34,102 nucleotides of DNA from NCBI GenBank assembly GCA_945901405.1, contig CAMDLH010000054.1, positions 1 to 34,102 of the forward strand, given 5' to 3'. Both the position numbers and the translations under genes were made by a program. The notes under the pieces were generated by a model, which saw only the letters and a list, made by a program, of their open reading frames with translations, was not told the origin of the DNA and searched no databases. Position 1 is the stretch's first letter. Each line of letters opens with the position of its first letter. Positions 15,168 through 23,132 of the stretch are shown one piece after another. The stretch is from Bordetella parapertussis. GTDB lineage: Bacteria > Pseudomonadota > Gammaproteobacteria > Burkholderiales > SG8-41.

Positions 15168-16132
15168 CCAGACGCCAACTGTTTTTGATGGCCGCGCTGC
15201 AAGTGCTGCTGTGCGTGCCGGCGCTGGCGCAGCAGTTTCCCAACCGCGCCATTCGCATCGTCGTCGGTTATTCGCCCGGCGGCGGCGTGGATGTGTCCGC
15301 GCGTGCCGTGGGCAAAAAGTTATCCGAGTCGCTGGGCCAACCGGTCGTTGTCGAAAACCGCCCCGGCGCATCGGGCAATGCAGCCGCCGGCATGGTGGCC
15401 AAGTCACCGCCCGATGGTTACACCTTGTTCATGGCGAGTTCCATCATCGCGTTTCCAAGCCTGTTTCCGAATATCCCATTCGATATCAACAAGGACCTGG
15501 CGCCGATAAGCCTTGTCGCAATGGGACCGTCAGTGCTGGTGTCGCATCCGTCGCTGCCGGTTAACGACATCAGGCAACTGGTTGTATTCGCCAAGACGCG
15601 TCCGAAACAAATCCTTTACGGCTCGGCGGGCTTCGGCACGGTGACGCATCTGGCGATGGAACTGCTGATGTCCTCCGCAAATGTGGAAATGACGCATGTG
15701 CCGTACAAAGGCGGCGTGCCGTCGATCATCGGCTTGTTGAGCGGCGAAGTGCACATACTGTTTTCATCCGTGCCTGGCGTGCTGACGCAGATCAAGGCCA
15801 ACAAGGTGCGCGCGCTTGGGCTTTCAACACTCAAACGCAGCAGCGCATTGCCCGCCGTGCCCACGCTGCACGAGGCCGTGCTGCCCGGCTACAACACCGG
15901 CTCGTGGTACGGATTGCTCGCACCCGCGCGCGTGCCGAAAAACATACTCGATCTGCTAAGCGCCGAAGTCGGCAAGATCATGCAGGGCAGCGATATACGC
16001 GAAGGCTTCGTGCGCGGCGGCTTCGAGCCTGAGGGCACGACACCGGAAAATTTCGCCGCGTTCATCCGCTCCGAGATCGTCAAGTACGACGCCATCATCC
16101 GCAAGGCGAACATCAAGCCCGAAAGCGATTGA
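15164..16132 (+). CDS. Bug-family periplasmic solute receptor 4
   Basis: 322 residues with a signal peptide ending PALA-Q (cleavage near residue 22). Visible Bug motifs: NRAIRIVVGYSPGGGVDVSAR, VENRPGASGN, PDGYTLF, HPSLPVND, HVPYKGGVPS and EGTTPENFAAF. Its ATG lies inside the CapA-like stop codon (ATGA), with GGGAGCTACGAA as ribosome binding site within the end of that gene. This tight coupling to a metallophosphatase-fold gene is unusual for a solute receptor and suggests a shared substrate. It is followed by the convergent dehydrogenase operon after 45 bases, with no obvious terminator between. Confidence 0.95.
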   Translation: MTRRQLFLMAALQVLLCVPALAQQFPNRAIRIVVGYSPGGGVDVSARAVGKKLSESLGQPVVVENRPGASGNAAAGMVAKSPPDGYTLFMASSIIAFPSLFPNIPFDINKDLAPISLVAMGPSVLVSHPSLPVNDIRQLVVFAKTRPKQILYGSAGFGTVTHLAMELLMSSANVEMTHVPYKGGVPSIIGLLSGEVHILFSSVPGVLTQIKANKVRALGLSTLKRSSALPAVPTLHEAVLPGYNTGSWYGLLAPARVPKNILDLLSAEVGKIMQGSDIREGFVRGGFEPEGTTPENFAAFIRSEIVKYDAIIRKANIKPESD

Positions 16133-16177
16133 ACTTTGCAGGCTGGAATCTGGCTGGAATGCGGGCTGCGCGGTAAC

Positions 16178-17590
16178 CTAAAACTTGTAAGACGCCGCCT
16201 TCTCGGTGGGCTGCGCCATCGCGGCAATTTCGCCCAAGGTCACCGGTTTAAACGGCGCGCGCAGCCGGTAGTAACCGACCTCCGCCACTGGTACGTTGCG
16301 ATGCTTGGCGATGGTTTCACACACGGTGAGGCCGCACAGGCGGCCCTGGCATGGCCCCATGCCGCAGCGCGTGAAATACTTGCCTTGATTCGGGCCGAGG
16401 CTGCCCATATCCACCACTCGCCGCAATTCGCCCGCGGTGACTTCTTCGCAGCGGCAGACGATGGTGTCGTCGGCGGGAATGCGAAAGTTGTCAGCGGGAC
16501 GGTAGAGGCGGTCGAGCAGCGGGCGTATCGCGAGGTGCTTCGCGAGTTCGCGCCGCAATGGCGCAGCAAGTTGATCACGCTGAGCGGCGTCGATCTTGCC
16601 GAGACCATGCGCGCAGCCCAGCGCCGCGATGCGCCCGGAGCGTTCCGCCGCACGCGCGCCGGCGATGCCGCCGCCGTCACCAGCGACGACTATATTATCG
16701 ACGCTGCTGGCGCCCCAGCTATCGAGCGTCGGCTTCCAACACAGTTGCGCGTCGTCCCACGCGTGCGCACAGCGTAGCGCCTGGGTGATTTGAGTATTGG
16801 GCACGACACCCTGGTGCAGCAGCACCCAATCGGCGGCAACACTTTTGCCGCCGCTCGCGGTGGTGTATTCGGCCGACTGCGCACGTCCCTCGCCGTTGAT
16901 GCGAAGTTCAGCCACGCCACGCACATAGGCGCGCGCGCTGCCCTTCACATGCGCGATCAGCGATAAGCCCTTGAACAAATCGCCGCCGTTGCCGAACAGC
17001 GCATGCGGCAACGCGCCCATAGCCTCGCGCTCGCGGCCCGCGGGCGTGGTGTCGAGAAAGGTGAGATCGGTGGCCCCAGCCGAGAGCAACTGGCTTGCCA
17101 CCAGCCACGCCAGCGGCCCGCAGCCCGCGATTACAATCCTGCCTTCGGGTATTGCACCCGAAGACTTCAGCATGATCTGTGCCGCGCCCGCGGTGATCAC
17201 GCCGGGCAGCGTCCAGCCCGGCACCGGAAACGGCCGCTCCATCGCGCCGGTGGCGAGTATCAGTTTCCTTGCCTGCACACGTGACGCGCCGTTCGCGTCG
17301 CTCAAGCCTAACTCGAGTTCGGGGGTTACATACCAGAGCGTCGTGCCCGAACGGTACTCGCAGCCCGATGCACGCAGGGCATCAACGAGCGATTTGCCGT
17401 GAGCGTATTCCTTGCCCAGGACGCGGGCCAATGCCGGGTCGGCGTTTGCGACATTGCGATAGATTTGTCCGCCGGGTGCAGGTTGCTCATCAATGATCAA
17501 AGTCTTGAGGCCGAGCGCCGCGCACTGCGCGGCGGCGCTCATGCCTGCAGGACCTGCTCCGATAACGGCAACATCAAAGGCGGCGTTCAT
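16178..17590 (-). CDS. FAD/NAD(P)-binding subunit with C-terminal [2Fe-2S] domain (HcnB/OoxA type)
   Basis: A 470-residue subunit of a heterotrimeric dehydrogenase. The first Rossmann loop is VIGAGPAGMSAAAQ (about 7-20), a second NAD/FAD site is IVIAGCGPLAWL, and VVAGDGGGIAGARAA closes the FAD site. The C-terminal part is a BFD-like iron-sulfur domain with Cys379 and Cys381 (CRCEE), Cys409 and Cys414 (RCGMGPCQG). This layout matches the HcnB subunit of hydrogen cyanide synthase and OoxA/NoxA of opine oxidases, and D-hydroxyproline dehydrogenase subunits. The ATG at 17590 overlaps the preceding gene by four bases (ATGA). The larger open frame upstream antisense to nothing is not used. Electron transfer from the catalytic FAD subunit is its likely role. 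Confidence 0.93.
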   Translation of the reverse strand: MNAAFDVAVIGAGPAGMSAAAQCAALGLKTLIIDEQPAPGGQIYRNVANADPALARVLGKEYAHGKSLVDALRASGCEYRSGTTLWYVTPELELGLSDANGASRVQARKLILATGAMERPFPVPGWTLPGVITAGAAQIMLKSSGAIPEGRIVIAGCGPLAWLVASQLLSAGATDLTFLDTTPAGREREAMGALPHALFGNGGDLFKGLSLIAHVKGSARAYVRGVAELRINGEGRAQSAEYTTASGGKSVAADWVLLHQGVVPNTQITQALRCAHAWDDAQLCWKPTLDSWGASSVDNIVVAGDGGGIAGARAAERSGRIAALGCAHGLGKIDAAQRDQLAAPLRRELAKHLAIRPLLDRLYRPADNFRIPADDTIVCRCEEVTAGELRRVVDMGSLGPNQGKYFTRCGMGPCQGRLCGLTVCETIAKHRNVPVAEVGYYRLRAPFKPVTLGEIAAMAQPTEKAASYKF

Positions 17591-17871
17591 TTTGCCTTCA
17601 GCGCCGGGCGTATCTTCATGCCCGCAACCGCAGGCAGCATGCACGCCTGTTTGATGCCGACACTTTCGACAAAAACCGCGCACTCGAAGCACACGCCCAT
17701 CATGCAATACGGCGCACGCGGCGCATTGGACGCCAGCGTTGTGCGACAGGTGACGATGCCCGCGCACAACAACGCCGCCGCCACACTTTGGCCCGCGCTG
17801 AACGGCACGGCTTGCCCGGCGAATTCAAAGCTGCCCGCAGGCTTAACCTCAGTGACAGGTTTAAACCGCAA
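17587..17871 (-). CDS. Small [2Fe-2S] ferredoxin-like subunit (HcnA type)
   Basis: A 94-residue protein with the plant-type ferredoxin motif: Cys56, Cys61, Cys64 and Cys77 (C-x4-C-x2-C-x12-C, in PYCMMGVCFECAVF and KQACML). FAGQAVPFSAGQSVAAALL is the typical beta-grasp start. The best start is a TTG at 17871, preceded by GAGGCGCGCC; it overlaps the upstream gene's stop (17861) by 11 bases. The open frame continues farther upstream but that part is antisense-like and unrelated. Its stop overlaps the next ATG by four bases. It is the small electron-transfer subunit between the two flavoprotein subunits of the dehydrogenase. Confidence 0.9.
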   Translation of the reverse strand: MRFKPVTEVKPAGSFEFAGQAVPFSAGQSVAAALLCAGIVTCRTTLASNAPRAPYCMMGVCFECAVFVESVGIKQACMLPAVAGMKIRPALKAK

Positions 17872-18970
17872 GGCGCGCCTCGTTGAACGGATGCAGCTTC
17901 TCGGGCAGCGTGCCGCTGGCCACCGCCCCGGCAATGCGCCGCGCGTGCACCGATGCGAGCGTCACCCCGCTATGCACACTGAACGCAAACGCACCGGGGT
18001 GTTGTATCGAATGCTGATAAAGCGGCACGCCGTCGGGTGTCATCACTCTGAGGCAGCTCCAGGTGCGCACGATGCGAAGCGTGCCGAGTATGGGAAACGC
18101 ATTCACCGCGCGTGCGGCAATGTCGCCCAGCACACCCAGCTTGGTGTCGTCATCCATGCCCGCGGTCTCCTGCGAGTCGCCGATAAGCACGCCGCCTTCG
18201 TCGGTCTGGCGGATGATGTGTGTCACGCGCGGCAGCAGCGGCGCGCATTTTTCGGTGACGAGCATCTGCCCGCGTATCGGCGACACCGGCGTTTGCAAGC
18301 CCACCATCGGTGCGAGCTTGGCATTGCCCAGGCCTGCCGTCAGCACCACTTTATCGGCGGACAACGTTGTGCCATTCTGTGTGCGAATTTCAAAACCGTT
18401 GGCGCGCGGCGTGATGGTTTCGACCGGGTGCGCGGGCTTGTGTTCGCCGCCTACGCGCCGGAACGACGCATGCAGCGCGCGCAGCAGCCGCAGCGGATTG
18501 GCGCAGCCATCAAGTTTGCAATACGAAGCGCCGACGACGTTCGGCCCGATGATGGGGATCAAGCGTAGCAGTTCGTCGCGATCCATCATCGAGTACGCGC
18601 CGGGCAGCGGCAGGTCGTCATCGAATTGATGGTGCATGAGTTCGGCGCGTGCTTTGAATTCGGCCTCGGAATAGCAAAAGGTGAATCCGCCGTCGAATTG
18701 CGGCGCTACGTCAATGCCGCCAACGTCGTGCAGCTCGCGCGCAAACTCCGGCCACAACGAAGACGCTTCGCGCGACCACAGATGATACGGACGGTAAGCT
18801 GCTCCCTTGCTCTGCACCCACACCAGCCCGAAGTTGCCGCGCGCCGCGCGAAACGCCACATCATCTTCATCGAGCATCACGACTTTAAGCCCGCGCGATG
18901 CAAGGCCGTAGCCGATCGCGCCGCCGAGCAGGCCGCCGCCGATGACGGCGATGTCGTGGTGTTGTGTCAT
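17861..18970 (-). CDS. FAD-dependent amine oxidoreductase subunit (DAO family, HcnC/OoxB type)
   Basis: A 369-residue flavoprotein of the D-amino acid/glycine oxidase superfamily. The FAD-binding loop is AVIGGGLLGGAIGYGLASRG (about 8-27), followed by the acidic strand end VVMLDEDD. SPIRGQMLVTE and the C-terminal FSVHSGVTLASVHARRIAG are typical of the family. It is the first gene of a three-gene operon with the ferredoxin-like and HcnB-like subunits. By analogy it is the catalytic subunit that oxidises a C-N bond of an amino acid, opine or hydroxyproline; true HCN synthase is also possible but less likely given the context. The start codon is ATG at 18970 with a weak ribosome binding site. Confidence 0.93.
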   Translation of the reverse strand: MTQHHDIAVIGGGLLGGAIGYGLASRGLKVVMLDEDDVAFRAARGNFGLVWVQSKGAAYRPYHLWSREASSLWPEFARELHDVGGIDVAPQFDGGFTFCYSEAEFKARAELMHHQFDDDLPLPGAYSMMDRDELLRLIPIIGPNVVGASYCKLDGCANPLRLLRALHASFRRVGGEHKPAHPVETITPRANGFEIRTQNGTTLSADKVVLTAGLGNAKLAPMVGLQTPVSPIRGQMLVTEKCAPLLPRVTHIIRQTDEGGVLIGDSQETAGMDDDTKLGVLGDIAARAVNAFPILGTLRIVRTWSCLRVMTPDGVPLYQHSIQHPGAFAFSVHSGVTLASVHARRIAGAVASGTLPEKLHPFNEARLAV

Positions 18971-19092
18971 GATTGCGATTATCGGCGATAGCCGCGCGAT
19001 TTGCCAAACGAACCGCTGCGGAATACGCTCATACTGTCGTTCCCGCCTGCGCGGGAACGACAGCGTAGTAGTGAAATCGAATTGGGAATGTC
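18971..19092. promoter_or_regulatory. Divergent region with REP hairpin, dehydrogenase operon / Bug 5
   Basis: A 122-base gap between divergent genes. It contains the REP-type hairpin at 19034-19063. No clear -35/-10 was found for either direction. Confidence 0.35.
19034..19063. repeat. REP-type palindrome, family A copy 1
   Basis: CTGTCGTTCCCGC (19034-19046) and its exact reverse complement (19051-19063) form a perfect 13-base stem with loop CTGC. The same sequence family recurs at 20099, 21200, 26153, 30016 and 33060. Such extragenic palindromes are dispersed through proteobacterial genomes. Confidence 0.9.
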
Positions 19093-20064
19093 ATGACTGC
19101 TTTTAAGCGTCTCTTTCTGCTGATCATGTTGATCGTGGCCTGTGCCAGCGTATCCGCGCAGGAAGGTTATCCATCCAAACCCGTGCGCTTCATCGCGCCG
19201 TATCCGCCGGGCGGATCAAGCGACGTGCTCGCGCGCGTGCTGGCGCAGAAAATGACCGACACGCTGGGGCGGCAGGTCATCGTCGAGAATCGTCCCGGCG
19301 CCGCCGGCAATATCGGGCACGAAATCGCCGCGAAATCCGCGCCCGATGGATACACGATACTGCTCACCACGAAATCTCAGCTCGTCAACAATCCGTATCT
19401 CTACAAGCGGTTGGCGTTCGACCCGCTGAATGATTTTTCCTTGATTTCGATGATCGCCTACGCTGGCCACGTGCTGGTGGTGCACCCGGCCGTGCCCGCG
19501 CGCAGCGTAAAGGAGTTGATTTCACTCGCGCGCGCGCAGCCGGGCAAGCTGAGTTATGGATCGAGCGGCATCGGCAGCACCGTGGGCATCGTGGCGGAGG
19601 TTTTCAAGGCGAACAACAAAGTGGATATTCTGCACGTGCCGTACAAAGGCACGGTGCTCGCGGTATCCGATGTGGTGGGCGGGCAAATCGAAATGGTGTT
19701 CTCCGACATGGTGCCGGCCGTGCCGCAGATTCGCGGCGGGCGTTTGCGCGCGCTGGCGGTGACCATCGCCGAGCGCTCGCACGCGTTGCCCAACGTGCCG
19801 ACGATGATCGAATCAGGCGTGAAAGACCCGTTGCCGACGCAGTGGTGGGGCATCGCCGGGCCGAAGGGCGTGCCCGCGGCCATCGTCACGCGGCTCAACA
19901 ACGAAGTGGGCCGCATCGTCGCCTTGCCCGATATCAAAAACCGCTACAACGACCTGGGCATTGCGCCGCTGCACACCACGCCGGAGCGCATGCTCGAAAC
20001 CATACGCCGCGAGGGACCGCGGATGGCGAAGATATTGGCGGCGATAGGGTTGAAGCCGGAGTAA
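19093..20064 (+). CDS. Bug-family periplasmic solute receptor 5
   Basis: 323 residues with a signal peptide ending VSA-Q near residue 22. The mature protein starts GYPSKPVRFIAPYPPGG, with VENRPGAAGN, APDGYTILL, HPAVPARSVKEL and HVPYKG. The last lobe has the unusual sequence THALPNVPTMIESG followed by QWWGIAGPKGVPAA, with AGPKG for the common APAGT. No enzyme gene sits beside it on the same strand; it faces the dehydrogenase trio across a repeat-containing divergent gap and could serve it. Bug 6 is convergent, with a REP palindrome between them. Confidence 0.95.
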   Translation: MTAFKRLFLLIMLIVACASVSAQEGYPSKPVRFIAPYPPGGSSDVLARVLAQKMTDTLGRQVIVENRPGAAGNIGHEIAAKSAPDGYTILLTTKSQLVNNPYLYKRLAFDPLNDFSLISMIAYAGHVLVVHPAVPARSVKELISLARAQPGKLSYGSSGIGSTVGIVAEVFKANNKVDILHVPYKGTVLAVSDVVGGQIEMVFSDMVPAVPQIRGGRLRALAVTIAERSHALPNVPTMIESGVKDPLPTQWWGIAGPKGVPAAIVTRLNNEVGRIVALPDIKNRYNDLGIAPLHTTPERMLETIRREGPRMAKILAAIGLKPE

Positions 20065-20098
20065 TCGGATTAGAAAGGAATTGAATCACACACCACAC

Positions 20099-20126
20099 TG
20101 TCGTTCCCGCGCAGGCGGGAACGACA
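20099..20126. repeat. REP-type palindrome, family A copy 2
   Basis: TGTCGTTCCCGC (20099-20110), loop GCAG, GCGGGAACGACA (20115-20126): a perfect 12-base stem between two convergent Bug genes. The loop is the reverse complement of that in copy 1. It may serve as a terminator for both, though no T-run follows. Confidence 0.9.
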
Positions 20127-20136
20127 CGATGGTTCA

Positions 20137-21105
20137 TCAATCCAGCTTGATGCCTTGCGACTTGATGAGCTTGTCCCACAGTTCGAAATCTTTTTTCATG
20201 AACTGAGCGAGGCCGTCGGGCGTGCTGGTACCCACTTCGATACTCGCGCCGGCGAAGCGCTCCTTGATCTCCGGCGACTCCAGTGCCTTGGTGACATCGC
20301 CCGCGATTTTGTCGATGATGGCGCGCGGCGTGTTCGCCGGGGCGAATAGCGCCACCCACACGTACACGTCAAATCCCGGATAGCCGGATTCGGCGACACT
20401 CGGCACGTTCGGCAGGCCGGACCAGCGCTTCTCGCTGGTGACGGCAATGGCGCGCAGCTTGCCCGAATCGATATGCGGCTTGGAGACGATGGGCGCGGTG
20501 AAACTCAGCATCACGTGGCCGCCAATCTGATCGACCACCAATGGCCCCGCGCCTTTGTACGGCACGTGCAGAATATTCGAGCCGGTGCGCACGCGAAACA
20601 ACTCTCCCGCGAGATGTGACGACGTGCCGGGGCCGGGCGAGGCATAGGTGAGCTGGCCCGGTTTTGCTTTCGCCAGCGCGACGAGCTCCTTGACAGTACG
20701 CGCCGGCAACTGCGGATGCGACACCACCATGTTGGGCGAGGTGGCCGTCATCGAGATCGGAATGAAATCGCGAAACGGATCATACGGCAGCTTGCGATAA
20801 AGACTCGCGTTGGTGATGAGCGAATTATTCGCCATCAACAAGGTGTATCCATCGGGCGGCGCCTTTGCCGTGATCTCGGCGCCGATGTTGCCGCCCGCGC
20901 CGGGGCGATTGTCGATGATGAGATTTTGTCCGAGCACCGCGGGCAGACGAATGTTCAACGTGCGCGTGGCGATGTCGTTCGCGCCGCCTGGCGGAAACGG
21001 CACGATGATGCGCACGGGTTTGTTGGGGTAATTTTGCGCGCCGGCGCTGGCTGCTATAAATGTTGCGGCGATGAAGTAGCTGGCTGAGAGGCGAATTAGG
21101 CGCAT
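20137..21105 (-). CDS. Bug-family periplasmic solute receptor 6
   Basis: 322 residues from the ATG at 21105, preceded by GGAAAG; an upstream in-frame TTG adds two residues. The signal peptide ends AGA-Q. Motifs are PNKPVRIIVPFPPGGANDIATR, IDNRPGAGGNIGAE, PDGYTLLMANNS, RTVKELVALAKAKPGQL and HVPYKG. It lies 242 bases downstream of the flavin reductase gene on the same strand; a long inverted repeat (21200-21307) fills that gap, so separate transcription is possible. A copy of the AT-rich 18-base motif sits 20 bases upstream of the start. Confidence 0.95.
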   Translation of the reverse strand: MRLIRLSASYFIAATFIAASAGAQNYPNKPVRIIVPFPPGGANDIATRTLNIRLPAVLGQNLIIDNRPGAGGNIGAEITAKAPPDGYTLLMANNSLITNASLYRKLPYDPFRDFIPISMTATSPNMVVSHPQLPARTVKELVALAKAKPGQLTYASPGPGTSSHLAGELFRVRTGSNILHVPYKGAGPLVVDQIGGHVMLSFTAPIVSKPHIDSGKLRAIAVTSEKRWSGLPNVPSVAESGYPGFDVYVWVALFAPANTPRAIIDKIAGDVTKALESPEIKERFAGASIEVGTSTPDGLAQFMKKDFELWDKLIKSQGIKLD

Positions 21106-21124
21106 GAACAACTTTCCACAAAAC

Positions 21125-21143
21125 GTTTAAAAACAATTACTTA
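21125..21143 (+). repeat. AT-rich 18-base dispersed motif, copy 2
   Basis: GTTTAAAAACAATTACTTA matches the inverse of copy 1 (539-557) with one difference (AAT for AAA), and copy 3 (28838-28855) likewise. It lies 20 bases upstream of the Bug 6 start and points away from it on this strand. Confidence 0.5.
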
Positions 21144-21199
21144 CGATAACATCGTTGCGCATGGCAATGGCACTGCACAACAAAGTTACATAACCCAAA

Positions 21200-21307
21200 C
21201 CGTCCTTCCAGCGAAGGATGGAATCCAGTTTGTTACCCGCGCGCAAGCGCCAAGTTTTACTGCAATGCGTGGAACGAACTGGATTCCATCCTTCGCTGGA
21301 ATGACGG
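21200..21307. repeat. Long inverted repeat with REP-like ends, copy 3
   Basis: The left arm (21200-21230) and right arm (21277-21307) are 31 bases each and complement one another at 30 of 31 positions. They enclose a 46-base centre. The outer ends CCGTCCTTCCAGCG and CGCTGGAATGACGG are the family A repeat in a GGAATCC variant. This is a paired REP (BIME-like) element between the flavin reductase and Bug 6. Confidence 0.9.
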
Positions 21308-21347
21308 CTCTGGTGTTGTGCCTTCCGTGGTGAAACGCATGCGACCT

Positions 21348-22028
21348 TCAGCGCTTCACCGCTTTCGGCATCTTCTGTTTACCTTGCGATCCCTGCACAT
21401 CCTTCCACAATGGCCGCGCAACGTTGATCACATCGCCTAGCGGCGCGTAGCCGGAGCCTGACAAGCGGCACACCGGGTCGAGCAGTTTCGGATCAATGCG
21501 CCCGTCTTTCCAAACGGTTTTCGAGACGTGTGTATGCACGATGCGCCCCAGTATGATGTTGGTGTTGTGATCGGTGATGATCTGCTTCACCTCGCATTCG
21601 ATGTGCGCGCGCGCTTCCGCCACGCGAAAGGGTTTCACCTTTACCGATGGCACCGCCGTCAACCCCGCCCAGCCGAATTCGCTTTCGTCGCGCGGAAAAT
21701 CCGTCGAGGTGAAGTTCATTTCTTCCAGCACGTGCATGGTGACGATGTTGGCGACGAACTGCGGCACCTCGCGCAGATTGGCAAGACTGTCCTTGACGCC
21801 GGTCGAGGCAAACGCGACATAAGGAGGATCGTTGCCCATCATGTTGAAATACGAATAGGGCGCGACGTTGCTCACGCCTTTGGCCGAGATGGTCGAGATC
21901 CAGCCGATGGGCCGCGGAATCACCATCGCGGTCATCAGGTAATAAAACTCCTGCGCCTTCCAGTCGCCGGGCGAGACTTCAATGTCGCGGTCGAGGGTTT
22001 GCGGCGAGGCGCTATGCGATGGTGTCAT
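21348..22028 (-). CDS. Flavin reductase-like FMN-binding domain protein
   Basis: A 226-residue protein with a flavin reductase-like split-barrel domain. The FMN-binding core is visible at about residues 30-70: MTAMVIPRPIGWISTIS, then NVAPYSYFNMMGNDPPYVAF. Later sequences FVANIV, SEFGWAGLTAVPS and HIECEVKQI also fit. Such proteins either supply reduced flavin to a partner oxygenase or act on substrates directly. The ATG at 22028 is preceded by AAAGGTAACATA; the open frame upstream is antisense to the divergent Gfo/Idh gene's region and rejected. The luciferase-like gene at 8007 could be a distant partner, though nothing links them. There is no signal peptide. Confidence 0.93.
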   Translation of the reverse strand: MTPSHSASPQTLDRDIEVSPGDWKAQEFYYLMTAMVIPRPIGWISTISAKGVSNVAPYSYFNMMGNDPPYVAFASTGVKDSLANLREVPQFVANIVTMHVLEEMNFTSTDFPRDESEFGWAGLTAVPSVKVKPFRVAEARAHIECEVKQIITDHNTNIILGRIVHTHVSKTVWKDGRIDPKLLDPVCRLSGSGYAPLGDVINVARPLWKDVQGSQGKQKMPKAVKR

Positions 22029-22079
22029 TATGTTACCTTTCGATTTTTCAGCAAAAATAGTAGCACGAAGGGAGAAAAC

Positions 22080-23126
22080 ATGAAGGACAAAATACGTGTC
22101 GGCATCTGCGGCCTGGGTTCGTTTTCGTTCGTGGTAGCGAACACCGTTCAGCGCAGCACGAAGGTGGAGTTGGTAACGTGTTACGACCCGGTGACGGAAA
22201 AACGCAAGGTCACCAGCGAGCGCTACGGCATCGCGCAGGAGCAAAGTTTTGAGGCCATGGTGAAACGCTGCGATCTCGATGGCGTGCTCATCGTGTCACC
22301 GAACAAATATCACCGCGAGCAGACCGAGCTTGCCGCGCACCACGGCAAACATGTTTACGTCGAAAAACCTATCGCCAACACCATGGATGACGGCCGGCGC
22401 ATGATCGCCGCGTGCGGCAACGCCAAGGTCACGCTGATGATCGGCCACGTGCACCGGCGCCACAGCGTCAATCGCAAGATCAAGCAATTGATCGACGCCG
22501 GCGTCATCGGCGCGCCGCTCTCGGTGGAGGCCAATATGTCGAGCCAGCAGGGCTGGGAGCTGCAACCCGGCGAGTTTCGTTACACCGCCGACGACGACGG
22601 CTGCCCCGGCGGCTCGCTGATGACCATAGGCGTGCATCAGGCCGATACGCTGAATCACATCTTCGGGCCGGTCAAAAGCGTGTACTCGATCTTCCGCCAC
22701 GTCGCGATCCCCGCGCCGGTGGACGACGTGACCTCGACCATGTTCACATTTGAATCGGGACTCATCGGCTACATCGGTTCGAACTTCGCATGCCCGCGCA
22801 CCAACTGGATGTACGTCTACGGCACCGAGGCCAACCTCGTGCGCAACGTGCGCCGCCTCGACCGCGCGTTCGACAAGGAGCGCACACAAAACCCCGACGC
22901 CGCATCGACGCTGGAGATTTACCGCAAGGGCAAGTCCGAATCCGAGCGCGTCGAGTTCCCCATCGGTGATCCGATGCTCGAGGAAATCGACGAATTCGCC
23001 GACTGCGTGATGACTGGAAAAAGACCGGAGACCGACGGGCTTAATTCGTTAAAGGCGCTGTCGCTGATACGCGCGGCGATTGCGTCGGCGAAATCGGGCC
23101 AGCCGGTGGATGTGGAGAAGCCGTAA
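22080..23126 (+). CDS. Gfo/Idh/MocA family NAD(P)-dependent oxidoreductase
   Basis: A 348-residue dehydrogenase-like protein. The Rossmann loop is VGICGLGSFSF (about 7-17), and the active-site EKP motif is intact at 95-97 (HVYVEKPIANT), unlike the Gal80-like protein at 6676. The catalytic helix sequence is GVHQADTLNHIFG. Members oxidise sugars, inositols and related polyols; the substrate here is unknown. AGGGAGAAAAC precedes the ATG at 22080; the reading frame is open for another 184 codons upstream but this is antisense to the flavin reductase gene. It is divergent from that gene with only 51 bases between, and convergent with Bug 7 (6-base gap). Confidence 0.93.
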   Translation: MKDKIRVGICGLGSFSFVVANTVQRSTKVELVTCYDPVTEKRKVTSERYGIAQEQSFEAMVKRCDLDGVLIVSPNKYHREQTELAAHHGKHVYVEKPIANTMDDGRRMIAACGNAKVTLMIGHVHRRHSVNRKIKQLIDAGVIGAPLSVEANMSSQQGWELQPGEFRYTADDDGCPGGSLMTIGVHQADTLNHIFGPVKSVYSIFRHVAIPAPVDDVTSTMFTFESGLIGYIGSNFACPRTNWMYVYGTEANLVRNVRRLDRAFDKERTQNPDAASTLEIYRKGKSESERVEFPIGDPMLEEIDEFADCVMTGKRPETDGLNSLKALSLIRAAIASAKSGQPVDVEKP

Positions 23127-23132
23127 TCGCGG

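Noticed and set aside
16140..16170. Terminator between Bug 4 and the dehydrogenase operon
   Set aside because: CTGGAAT is directly repeated, not inverted, and there is no T-run.
17399..18568. 389-codon plus-strand frame opposite the dehydrogenase operon
   Set aside because: Antisense to two genes with intact FAD and iron-sulfur motifs.
21200..21307. Insertion sequence bounded by inverted repeats
   Set aside because: The centre is only 46 bases and no transposase is present; it fits a paired REP element.
21528..22079. 184-codon N-terminal extension of the Gfo/Idh protein
   Set aside because: Antisense to the flavin reductase gene; homology and ribosome binding site start at 22080.
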